Part shown: piece by piece, positions 56,898 to 64,000 of the stretch
Layout of the letters: each line of letters opens with the position of its first letter
Position numbering within the stretch: the stretch's first letter is position 1
Source: Pseudoxanthomonas suwonensis
Lineage (GTDB): Bacteria > Pseudomonadota > Gammaproteobacteria > Xanthomonadales > Xanthomonadaceae
NCBI RefSeq assembly: GCF_000972865.1
Contig: NZ_CP011144.1
Coordinates: forward strand, 2,862,772 to 2,926,771
Length of the DNA: 64,000 nucleotides
Direction: 5' to 3'
Notes under the pieces: generated by a model
What the model was told of the DNA's origin: nothing
What the model saw: the letters and a program-made list of their open reading frames with translations, nothing else
Databases searched by the model: none
Made by a program: the position numbers and the translations under genes

Positions 56898-57133
56898 AAC
56901 ATCAATCGGAATCGATTTATTTTTCCCGCTTGGCACGATGTCGACATGTTCGATGCTTTTTCCCGATCTTTTCCGTGAAGAAGATTTCACATGGGTCGAC
57001 TACTTGTCTTGCGACAACATTAAGGAATTGCTAACTTCCGGTGCAGCCGGTTCGGGCTCCCTCCCCGTCCGGCGCCCCATTTCCTGATGCGCTGCCAATG
57101 CATCGGGAAGCCCCTTTAAAGCTGGAGAGAGTA
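56898..57133 (+). promoter_or_regulatory. AT-richer leader upstream of the TonB-dependent receptor
   Basis: This 236-bp gap is clearly lower in GC than its surroundings. A candidate sigma70 promoter is TTGCGA (57009-57014), 17 bp, TAACTT (57032-57037). GGAGAGA at 57124-57130 is the receptor's ribosome-binding site. A 49-codon frame (56938-57087) crosses it but lacks a ribosome-binding site and native codon bias. Confidence 0.5.
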
Positions 57134-59683
57134 ATGATGAAGTTCAACCGCAATCTGCTCAGCGACGCGGTGCGCTACGGCCTGTTGGCCGGCCTCGCCG
57201 GCGTCGTCGCGGCCCCCGCCGCGTTCGCGCAGGAAGCCGAGGACGCCGAGACGAGGACCCTCGACCGCATCGAGGTCACCGGTTCGCGCCTGAAGCGCGC
57301 CGACATCGAGGGCGCCGTGCCGGTCATCGTGATCGACCGCGCCTCGATCGACGCCACCGGCGACGTCTCGGTCGCCGACGTGCTGCGCGACAGCACCTTC
57401 GCTTCCTTCGGCAACTTCCGCCCGCAGTCCGGCAGTTCCGCCCAGTCGCTGGCCACCGTCGACCTGCGCGGCCTGGGTTCGGGCCGCACCCTGGTGCTGG
57501 TCGACGGCCGCCGCGCCCCGACCAACCCGATGTCCGCCTCGTCGGGCGCCGACCTCAACGCCATCCCGCTGGCTGCTGTCGAGCGCATCGAGATCCTGTC
57601 CGACGGCGCTTCGGCCGTGTACGGTTCCGACGCGATCGGCGGCGTGGTCAACATCATCCTGCGCAAGGACTTCAACGGCGCCGAGCTGCGCTATGGCTAC
57701 GGCCAGACCGCGGTGCAGGGCGGTGACCTGGAAGACGTCTCGGCGGTCTTCGGCACCTCCAGCGACCGCGGCCGCCTGATCGGCGGCGCCTCGCACTCCA
57801 GCCGCGGCATGGTGTTCACCCGCGACCAGATCGGCGGCAACGTCCTGGGCGTGTCGACCTACGGCAACAACTACTACGACTGGGATACGGAAGGTCCGGC
57901 CCCGGTTCCGGGCTTCTCCTGCGACTCGAACGGCTTCTGGACCCTGTCGAACGGCCTGTGCTCGTTCGACTTCAACTCGGTGGCGGCCAACGAGGCCTCG
58001 GTCGACAACACCTCGGTGTTCGTCCGCGGCGACTACCAGATCAACGACGACTGGACGGTCTACCTGACCGCCACCACCACCAAGGTCGAGACCTTCGGCC
58101 GCTACGCGCCGGTGCCGGGCGTGATCCGGGTCGAGGACGGTACCCCGAACGACGTGGTCCAGGGCGACGACCTGCCGACCTACTTCTACCACCGCTTCGC
58201 CGCGGCCGGTAACCGCGACAACTTCACCGACACCACCAACAACGACTTCCTGCTCGGCTTCCAGGGCCAGCTGACCGACACGGTTTCGGTCGATTTCGGC
58301 GCCCGCCGCACCTCGTACAAGTTCATCGAGACCGGCCGTGGCTACGTGATCTCCAGCCTGGCCGAACTGGCGGCCAACGCCGGCGACTACATCCTGACCG
58401 ATCCGTTCGGTGCGGATCCGGACGTGCTGAACGGCTTCACCGCGACCATCGGCCGCAACTCGTTCTACAAGAGCTCTGAGTGGTTCGGCAACGTCAACTT
58501 CGACCTGTTCGAAATGGGCGGCGGCATCTCCAACGCCGTGGTCGGCGCCGAGTACCGCGAAGACCGCTTCGCCGACGTCTACGACTCGCTGTCGCAGGCG
58601 GGCGTGGTGCTGGGTTCCTCGGGCGGCTCCTCGGGCGGCGGTCGCGAAGTCGCGTCGGTCTACTTCGAGTGGCTGCTGCCGTTCAGCAGCACCTTCGACA
58701 TCACCCTGGCCGGCCGCTACGACGACTACAGCGACTACGGCAGCGACTTCTCGCCGAAGGTCGCCGCGCGCTGGCAGCCGCTGGAGAACCTGACCGTCCG
58801 CGGATCGTGGGGCCAGGGCTTCCGCGCCCCCGGCCTGGACATCCTGACCCAGGCCCGCACCTTCTCGGCCGAGCCGGTCAACGATCCGCAGTCCTGCGCC
58901 GCGCTGGGCCAGCCGACCACCTGCCAGCTGCAGGTCGACACCTACTTCATCGCCAATCCGCAGCTGGCCTCGGAGCAGTCCGACCAGTTCGCATTCGGCC
59001 TGGTGTACGACCCGGTCGACTGGCTGGACCTGAGCGTCGATTACTACAACATCCGGGTCAAGGACACGATCTCGGAGATCAGCGCCCAGGACATCATCAA
59101 CATGAACCTCAACCCGGCCGAGTGGGGTGAGATTCCGGCGGGCCTGAGCATCACCCGCCTGCCGAACGGCCGCATCACCGAGATCGTGGCCGGCTACGCC
59201 AACGAGGGTGACCTGGAGACCGACGGCATCGACTTCCGTGCCAATACCGACTTCGACTTCGGTGGTGCGGGTCGCCTGCAGAACCGCCTGACCGTGTCGT
59301 GGATCAACAAGTACGACGTGACCACGATCAACGGCGAAGTGGTCGAGTACGCCGGCCGCCTCGGCTACCCTGACCTGCGCGCGAACCTGGCGAACGACTG
59401 GAGCTTTGGCGACTGGACCTTCACCTGGAACGTCAACTACATCGAAGGCCAGCAGAACCCGCCGACCGCCAGCGGTGCCCCGGGTTCGTCGGTGGGCGGC
59501 TACGCCACCAACGACCTGCAGGTGGCCTGGCAGGCGCCGTGGAACGGCAAGGTCGCCGTTGGTGCGATGAACGCCGGCAACCGCTATCCGGAGCTGGTCG
59601 CGTTCGACGGCCGTCCGTGGAACTTCTACCTGTACGACGCTTACGGCCGTACCGTGTACCTGCGCTACACGCAGACGTTCTGA
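57134..59683 (+). CDS. TonB-dependent outer-membrane receptor
   Basis: The 849-residue receptor has a signal peptide (about 1-32, ending AAFAQ) and a TonB-box-like segment TLDRIEVTGSRL. The plug domain shows SVADVLRDSTF, RTLVLVDGRRAPTNP, RIEILSDGASAVYGSDAIGG and VNIILRKDF. A beta-barrel follows, ending in the expected terminal phenylalanine (LRYTQTF). The plug is of the Sphingomonas/Xanthomonas peptide-or-carbohydrate type with no STN signalling domain. The ligand is unknown. ATGs at 57134 and 57137 are both possible. A perfect terminator follows. Confidence 0.93.
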   Translation: MMKFNRNLLSDAVRYGLLAGLAGVVAAPAAFAQEAEDAETRTLDRIEVTGSRLKRADIEGAVPVIVIDRASIDATGDVSVADVLRDSTFASFGNFRPQSGSSAQSLATVDLRGLGSGRTLVLVDGRRAPTNPMSASSGADLNAIPLAAVERIEILSDGASAVYGSDAIGGVVNIILRKDFNGAELRYGYGQTAVQGGDLEDVSAVFGTSSDRGRLIGGASHSSRGMVFTRDQIGGNVLGVSTYGNNYYDWDTEGPAPVPGFSCDSNGFWTLSNGLCSFDFNSVAANEASVDNTSVFVRGDYQINDDWTVYLTATTTKVETFGRYAPVPGVIRVEDGTPNDVVQGDDLPTYFYHRFAAAGNRDNFTDTTNNDFLLGFQGQLTDTVSVDFGARRTSYKFIETGRGYVISSLAELAANAGDYILTDPFGADPDVLNGFTATIGRNSFYKSSEWFGNVNFDLFEMGGGISNAVVGAEYREDRFADVYDSLSQAGVVLGSSGGSSGGGREVASVYFEWLLPFSSTFDITLAGRYDDYSDYGSDFSPKVAARWQPLENLTVRGSWGQGFRAPGLDILTQARTFSAEPVNDPQSCAALGQPTTCQLQVDTYFIANPQLASEQSDQFAFGLVYDPVDWLDLSVDYYNIRVKDTISEISAQDIINMNLNPAEWGEIPAGLSITRLPNGRITEIVAGYANEGDLETDGIDFRANTDFDFGGAGRLQNRLTVSWINKYDVTTINGEVVEYAGRLGYPDLRANLANDWSFGDWTFTWNVNYIEGQQNPPTASGAPGSSVGGYATNDLQVAWQAPWNGKVAVGAMNAGNRYPELVAFDGRPWNFYLYDAYGRTVYLRYTQTF

Positions 59684-59706
59684 TAACGCTCCACTTGCGG
59701 TACCTG

Positions 59707-59736
59707 GAAGGCCCCGGAAACGGGGCCTTCTTTTTT
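59707..59736 (+). terminator. Strong Rho-independent terminator after the receptor gene
   Basis: A perfect 10-bp stem GAAGGCCCCG / CGGGGCCTTC with a GAAA tetraloop is followed by six T (59731-59736). It lies 24 bp after the stop. Confidence 0.95.
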
Positions 59737-59820
59737 GCGCGAAGCGGTTTCGGTGCGCGGGCAGCCGCGCTTGGCAGTGCGGGATTTCGCCTCCATGCTG
59801 TGCCACAGACGGGAGGACGG

Positions 59821-60789
59821 ATGAGCGAAGGCGACGACGAGCGACGCAGGGCCTGGACCCGCTACTGGTCCAGCGGCCGCCTGCATTCCTGCGCCGGTAG
59901 CTACGCGGGCAACTACGAAGGCGCGATCGGTGCGTTCTGGCGCGGCCTGGCGGGGGAATTGCCGGAGCGGGCGCGGGTCCTCGACCTGGCCACCGGCAAC
60001 GGGCCGTTGCCGCTGCTGCTGTGGGAACTGCGCGGCGACGCGCTCGCGGTCGACGCGGTCGACCTGGCGGCGCTGGCACCGGCCTGGTATCAGCCGGCCG
60101 TGCACCGCGGCGTGCATTTCCATTCCGGCGTGCAGATGGAAGTGCTGCCATTCGGCGACGCATCGTTCGATTGCGTGGCCAGCCAGTTCGGTTTCGAGTA
60201 CGCGGACAGGCCGCGCGCGCTGGCCGAGTGCCTGCGCGTTTCGCGGCCGCACGCGCGGCTGGCGTTGGTGATGCACCACGCCGGTTCGGTGCTGGTGCGG
60301 GTCGGGCGCGAGGAACTGGCGCACCACGCGCGGCTGCTGGCCGACGATGGTCTGCTGCCGGCCGCGCGCGCCGTGCTGCCATGGATCGCGCGCGCGCGGG
60401 CGGGCGTGGCGGCCGGCGATCCGGCCGCCGCGGCGGCGCGCGAGCGCTACAACCGCGCCATGCAGGCACTGGCCGGCGCGGCGCAGGCTTCGCCCACTCC
60501 GGACCTCCTGCTCGAGGCGCGCGAGCAGGTGCACCGCCTGCTCGCGGGCGTGCATGCCGGCAGCGCCGACGATGCGCTGGTGGCGCTCGACGCCTATGCC
60601 GACGAACTGGAAGGCGCGCGCCTGCGCACCGCCGAGATGGTCCGGCACGCGCTGCAGCCGGAGCAGGTGGAGGAGATCGCGCAGCGGCTGCGCGAGGCGC
60701 GGCCCGGCATCGAAGTGCGGACCGCGGAACTGGGTCAGCGCGAGGGCGTGCTTGCCTGGTCGCTGGTCGCTGCGCCGGCGGCGGGATAG
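59821..60789 (+). CDS. Class I SAM-dependent methyltransferase
   Basis: The 322-residue protein has SAM motif I VLDLATGNGPLPLLL (about 53-67), the acidic motif II VDAVDLAAL and motif IV FDCVASQFGFEY. A long helical C-terminal half follows (residues 170-310), unusual for small-molecule methyltransferases and possibly substrate-binding. The substrate is unknown. It lies between the receptor and the second sulfotransferase, and its 3' end overlaps the convergent sulfotransferase gene by 55 bp. Confidence 0.85.
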   Translation: MSEGDDERRRAWTRYWSSGRLHSCAGSYAGNYEGAIGAFWRGLAGELPERARVLDLATGNGPLPLLLWELRGDALAVDAVDLAALAPAWYQPAVHRGVHFHSGVQMEVLPFGDASFDCVASQFGFEYADRPRALAECLRVSRPHARLALVMHHAGSVLVRVGREELAHHARLLADDGLLPAARAVLPWIARARAGVAAGDPAAAAARERYNRAMQALAGAAQASPTPDLLLEAREQVHRLLAGVHAGSADDALVALDAYADELEGARLRTAEMVRHALQPEQVEEIAQRLREARPGIEVRTAELGQREGVLAWSLVAAPAAG

Positions 60790-62573
60790 GCATCCGCCTC
60801 CAATACTTCCAGCAGCGGGGCGAGGTGGTCCGCGTAGTGGCGCCAGCGGCCGATCGAGCGGGTGTAGATCGGCTGCTTGACCTGCCAGCGGCTTGGCGTC
60901 TGCACGCCGCGCTCGCTGCGGTGGAATTCGAGGCAGGCGGGATCCCACGGCAGCCCGGCGAACTCGATCAACCGGCGCGCCTGCGGCTCGGGCCGGGTGG
61001 CCAGTTCCTCGTAGTGCAGCTCGAGGATCGGCAGTGCCAGCACCGCCTGCCAGTGCCGCATCAGCCGGGTCTGCAGGTTGATGTAGTGGCCGATATCGTC
61101 CAGCCGGGTGGCGAGCTTCTCCTCGAGCGAGAAGTTCTCGCCATAGATGGAGACCGCGATGTCGCGCGGATCGCGCCGGCACCAGACCACGCGCGCGCGC
61201 GGGAAGAGCAGGGCGATCAGGCCCAGGTGGAAGAAGTTCAACGGCGCCTTGTCGACCAGGCGCAAGGCGCCGGCCGGTGCATTGCGGGTGGCCGCGCGCA
61301 GGTAGCGTTCCGCCGCCGACTCCAGTGCTTCGTCCGCGATCGCATCGATGCAATCAGGCCATGACTGGCCCGGTCCGGCGCTGGCAGGCAGGCGGCGCGC
61401 GATCAGGGCGATGTCCGGCAATTCGCCGCCGCCGTGGCCGGAGGGGTGGGCCGCCAGGATCTGTTCGGTCAGGGTGGTGCCGCTGCGCGGCATGCCGACG
61501 ATGAACAGTGGTCGCGGATCCGGGCTGCCGGGCCAGCGCGCGCTGCGCGCAGCCAGGCGTGGGCGCGTGAGTGCCTCGAGCGAGCGCTGGATCTGGCGCT
61601 CGAAGGTCGGGATGTCGCCCGCACCGGTCATGCGCCGGCGTGCGGCATTGGCCTGGTGCCAGCTGGCCATGGCGTCGGCATGCTGGCCGCGGCCGTCGAA
61701 CACCTTGCCCAGTTCGTAGCCGACCAGCGCACGGTCCGGATCGGGCAGGTCGTCGCGCGCCATCAGGCTTCGTGCCTGGGCGACGAGCGTCTCGTCGGCG
61801 CGTGCACGGTCCAGCCCGAGCAGGCCGCTGACCGGGAACGCCCAGTCCGGCCGTTGTGCGAGCGCCGCGCGGTAGGCTGCGCGTGCCGCATCGCGGTCGC
61901 CCAGGTCCTCCGCGGTCTGGGCCAGTGCCATCCACAGGTCGCCGGCGCGTGGCGCCTTGGCGGACGCGCGTTGCAGCAGCTCCAGCGCCTCGCGGTGCCG
62001 GCCGAGCCGGTTGAGGGTCTCGGCGCTGCGCAGCACCACTCCCGTGTCGTCCGGGCGCAGCTGCAGCAGGGCCTGCCACATGGGCAGGGCATCGTCGGGA
62101 TAGCCGGCGTGGAATTCCGACTCGGCAAGGGCTTCCAGGATGCGCGGATGGTCCGGTGCCAGCGTGCGTGCCCTGCGCAGCGCCTGCAGTGCCTCGCCGT
62201 GGCGTCCCAGGCGCTGCAGGGCAAGCCCGAGCAGGAGCCAAAGCTGCATGTTGTCGGGTTGCTGCGGGGCGATGGCCTGGAAGTGGGCGAGCGCCTGGGC
62301 GTTTTCGCCTTCGTGGGCAAGCAGGCAGGCGTACTGGAAGCGCACCGAGGCATCGCCCGGTGCCAGCTCCGTTGCCTGGCGCATGCAGGCCAGCGCCAGG
62401 GCAGGGTTGCCGAGACGCATGGCGGCCTGGGCGACCGCGCCGTGCACCGCGGCATCGCCGCCGGCCTGCGCTGCCGCCTGCCGCAACAGTTCCAGGGCGC
62501 TGGCAGTGTCGCCGTTGCGTTCGAGGAGAAAGGCCTGCTGCAGGATGCCGGCAAGCGGCCCGGAAGCGGTCAT
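60735..62573 (-). CDS. TPR-containing sulfotransferase 2
   Basis: The 612-residue protein has about seven TPR units (1-320, e.g. PDNMQLWLLLGLALQRLGRH). A sulfotransferase domain follows, with 5'-PSB loop FIVGMPRSGTTLTEQIL (357-373) and 3'-PB motif CRRDPRDIAVSIY. It differs clearly from sulfotransferase 1 in TPR length and is not a recent duplicate. It is convergent with the methyltransferase and shares 55 bp of 3' end. Acceptor unknown. Confidence 0.88.
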   Translation of the reverse strand: MTASGPLAGILQQAFLLERNGDTASALELLRQAAAQAGGDAAVHGAVAQAAMRLGNPALALACMRQATELAPGDASVRFQYACLLAHEGENAQALAHFQAIAPQQPDNMQLWLLLGLALQRLGRHGEALQALRRARTLAPDHPRILEALAESEFHAGYPDDALPMWQALLQLRPDDTGVVLRSAETLNRLGRHREALELLQRASAKAPRAGDLWMALAQTAEDLGDRDAARAAYRAALAQRPDWAFPVSGLLGLDRARADETLVAQARSLMARDDLPDPDRALVGYELGKVFDGRGQHADAMASWHQANAARRRMTGAGDIPTFERQIQRSLEALTRPRLAARSARWPGSPDPRPLFIVGMPRSGTTLTEQILAAHPSGHGGGELPDIALIARRLPASAGPGQSWPDCIDAIADEALESAAERYLRAATRNAPAGALRLVDKAPLNFFHLGLIALLFPRARVVWCRRDPRDIAVSIYGENFSLEEKLATRLDDIGHYINLQTRLMRHWQAVLALPILELHYEELATRPEPQARRLIEFAGLPWDPACLEFHRSERGVQTPSRWQVKQPIYTRSIGRWRHYADHLAPLLEVLEADAYPAAGAATSDQASTPSR

Positions 62574-62674
62574 CGATCAGGAAAGCCGTCGCTGGGGACG
62601 CGCATTATCGCCCGGCATGCGTCACGGGACATGGTGGTCCGGCTGGCAGCCCCAAGGCCGGCAGGGACGCCCGC

Positions 62675-63556
62675 TCAGAGGCCCTGTTCGTACCGGACGT
62701 AAGGCACGGTGCCTTCGTCGGCATCGCCGTTCGACGGCGAGAACGGATTCTTGCCGCGGGTGACCACGTTCTCCGCGCCAACGGTGAGCTGCCCGCTCCA
62801 GGGCGTGCGCCAGGTCAGGCCCAGGCCCAGGCCTTCCCACTTGCCGGGCTGCCCGGGCACGTCGACCACGCGGCCGATGATGCTGGCGCCGAAGGAGCCA
62901 TAGCCGCCGCCGACGCTCAGGCTCTTGCTGTCCCACTGGTCGACCAGGCCGGGCGCCGCGTCGGCCAGCGGGATCAGCCGCGCGCGCGCATAGGTGCCGG
63001 CAATGGAGACGTAGGCTTCGGCGCCCAGGTTCCTCTGGCCGAAAACCTGCAGGTCGTTCTGCTCGATGCGGTCGGCGTCGGCCATGCTGGCGCTGTCCGC
63101 ACTCAGCCAGGCCGGCAGGCCGGCACTCTGGGCGACGCCGGCCGACAGCCCGAAGCGGCCGCCCGGACGGTTGAGCGCGGTGGTGGCGGACAGGCGGCGG
63201 GCGTTGCCGTCGTGGTGGTCCGCGCCGAGGCTGGCGAGCATGCAATGGCTGGCCAGGCTGCTGATGCTGGAGCTGCCCGGGCCGTTGCAGAGCAGGCCCA
63301 GCGAATCGCCGGCGCCCAGGCCGAAGGCGGCGTCCAGCGAGTTGTTGCCGAAGCGCCAGCGCGCGCCGGGGCTGGTATCACCCGCCGGCTCCAGCAGCAG
63401 GACCGCTTCGACCTTGCCGCTGCCCTTGTTCCAGACCGGCAGGACCGTCTGCTTGTCGGTGGCCGGACTGGCCGGCCGGCTCTGCGCGTGCAGGGCCGGC
63501 GCCGCGCAGAGCGCGGTCAGCAGGACGGCCAGCAGTGGCAGGCGGCGCAGGGACAT
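62675..63556 (-). CDS. Exported protein, probable outer-membrane beta-barrel, unknown function
   Basis: The 293-residue protein has a signal peptide (about 1-24, ending ALHAQ). Alternating hydrophobic/polar strands rich in Gly, Ser and aromatic residues follow, e.g. SLSVGGGYGSFGASIIGRV and GLGLGLTWRTPW, typical of small outer-membrane barrels. It contains two cysteines (LLCNG, SHCML) that could form a disulfide. It ends VRYEQGL, without a terminal aromatic residue. I do not recognise a named family. It has its own promoter and lies between sulfotransferase 2 and hslO. Confidence 0.75.
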   Translation of the reverse strand: MSLRRLPLLAVLLTALCAAPALHAQSRPASPATDKQTVLPVWNKGSGKVEAVLLLEPAGDTSPGARWRFGNNSLDAAFGLGAGDSLGLLCNGPGSSSISSLASHCMLASLGADHHDGNARRLSATTALNRPGGRFGLSAGVAQSAGLPAWLSADSASMADADRIEQNDLQVFGQRNLGAEAYVSIAGTYARARLIPLADAAPGLVDQWDSKSLSVGGGYGSFGASIIGRVVDVPGQPGKWEGLGLGLTWRTPWSGQLTVGAENVVTRGKNPFSPSNGDADEGTVPYVRYEQGL

Positions 63557-63612
63557 GGCGAATTCTTCAGACCCACGTCCGGCACGACAGTTCCCGGATG
63601 GGTGGGAGCTGG

Positions 63613-63641
63613 ATCCTATGCGATTTACGTTTCGTTAACAA
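63613..63641 (-). promoter_or_regulatory. Promoter of the exported-protein gene
   Basis: On the minus strand TTGTTA (63641-63636) and TAGGAT (63618-63613) are separated by exactly 17 bp, about 57 bp upstream of the start at 63556. The surrounding region is AT-richer than average. Confidence 0.65.
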
Positions 63642-63672
63642 GCGCCGCCCTCCCCGGAACAGCTCGGCCCGG

Positions 63673-64000
63673 CTATTGCAACCGGTCCGGCGTCGGCGCG
63701 TTTGCCGACGGCTGTTCGAACAATACGCCGATTTCGGCCAAAGGGAAGACGTAGCGCCGGCCGCAAAAGCCGCACTGGATCTCGGTTTGGCCATCCTGTG
63801 CCGCGGCCCGCGCCTCCTCCTCGCCCAGCGACTGCAGCATCGCCGCGACCCGCTCGCGCGAGCAGGAGCAGCCGAAGGCCAGCTCGCGGGTGGCCAGTAC
63901 CTGTGGCGCCTCCTCGTGGAACAGCCGGTGCAGCAGCACCGGGCCGGGGGTGGAGGCCAGTTCGTCCGCGGCCAGGGTGTCGAACAGCGCCCCCGCCCGC
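63673..64000 (-). CDS. hslO: Redox-regulated chaperone Hsp33 (C-terminal part, cut by window edge)
   Basis: Hsp33 is activated by oxidation to hold unfolding proteins. The visible C-terminal part has the zinc/redox switch CSC followed later by CGFC, preceded by LLHRLFHEE and ELAFGC. The gene continues beyond 64000, so its start is not in the window. The stop TAG is at 63675-63673. Confidence 0.93.
   Translation of the reverse strand, partial: RAGALFDTLAADELASTPGPVLLHRLFHEEAPQVLATRELAFGCSCSRERVAAMLQSLGEEEARAAAQDGQTEIQCGFCGRRYVFPLAEIGVLFEQPSANAPTPDRLQ

Overview
The window is GC-rich chromosomal DNA from a gammaproteobacterium of the Xanthomonadaceae/Lysobacteraceae (closest in style to Luteimonas, Lysobacter or Pseudoxanthomonas). 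Supporting this are the pilG-pilH-pilI-pilJ-chpA-chpC order with no pilK, a TonB gene next to gshB, TonB-dependent receptors and TPR-sulfotransferases, and very many REP palindromes headed by GTAG. No rRNA, tRNA, CRISPR array, prophage or complete transposon was seen.

Left part (1-26,500), mostly housekeeping genes separated by REP arrays. Minus strand: HDAC-like deacylase, then lptD-surA-pdxA (outer-membrane biogenesis and B6). Next come a two-gene corrinoid cassette (btuM and a PduO adenosyltransferase), ubiH and a second ubiquinone hydroxylase, an EF-hand protein, and a Tat-exported Gfo/Idh oxidoreductase divergent from an SMP-30 lactonase. An unknown gene, rlmM, a nucleoside deaminase, glnS, a DUF2007 gene, msrA, then central-carbon genes (tal, pyk, class I fba) and tonB-gshB follow.

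Middle (26,700-44,500): a Pil-Chp chemosensory operon for twitching motility, with a giant ChpA-type kinase carrying low-complexity repeats and a CheB-like protein that has lost its catalytic residues. It ends in a small inverted-repeat element against convergent rsmE-bioA. Then nudE-cysQ, a four-unit REP array, and mazG-ynfA-DUF962.

Right part (44,800-64,000): ybbP-ybbA divergent from tesA; an 840-bp repeat-filled gap; an OmpR-type regulator and sensor kinase; a MacA/MacB-type export operon. A surface-oriented cluster follows, with two TPR-sulfotransferases bracketing a TonB-dependent receptor and a methyltransferase, then a probable outer-membrane protein and the end of hslO.

Two repeat systems stand out. 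One is a ~97-bp composite REP unit (about 18 full copies), whose GTAG head often supplies the TAG stop codon of the neighbouring gene. The other is a rarer element present four times (near 250, 19,950, 48,890 and 49,230): a long outer stem enclosing two hairpins, with a conserved GCACA-GGGA-TGTGC hairpin and compensatory changes between copies. I do not recognise the second element as a described family, and it is the best candidate for something new.
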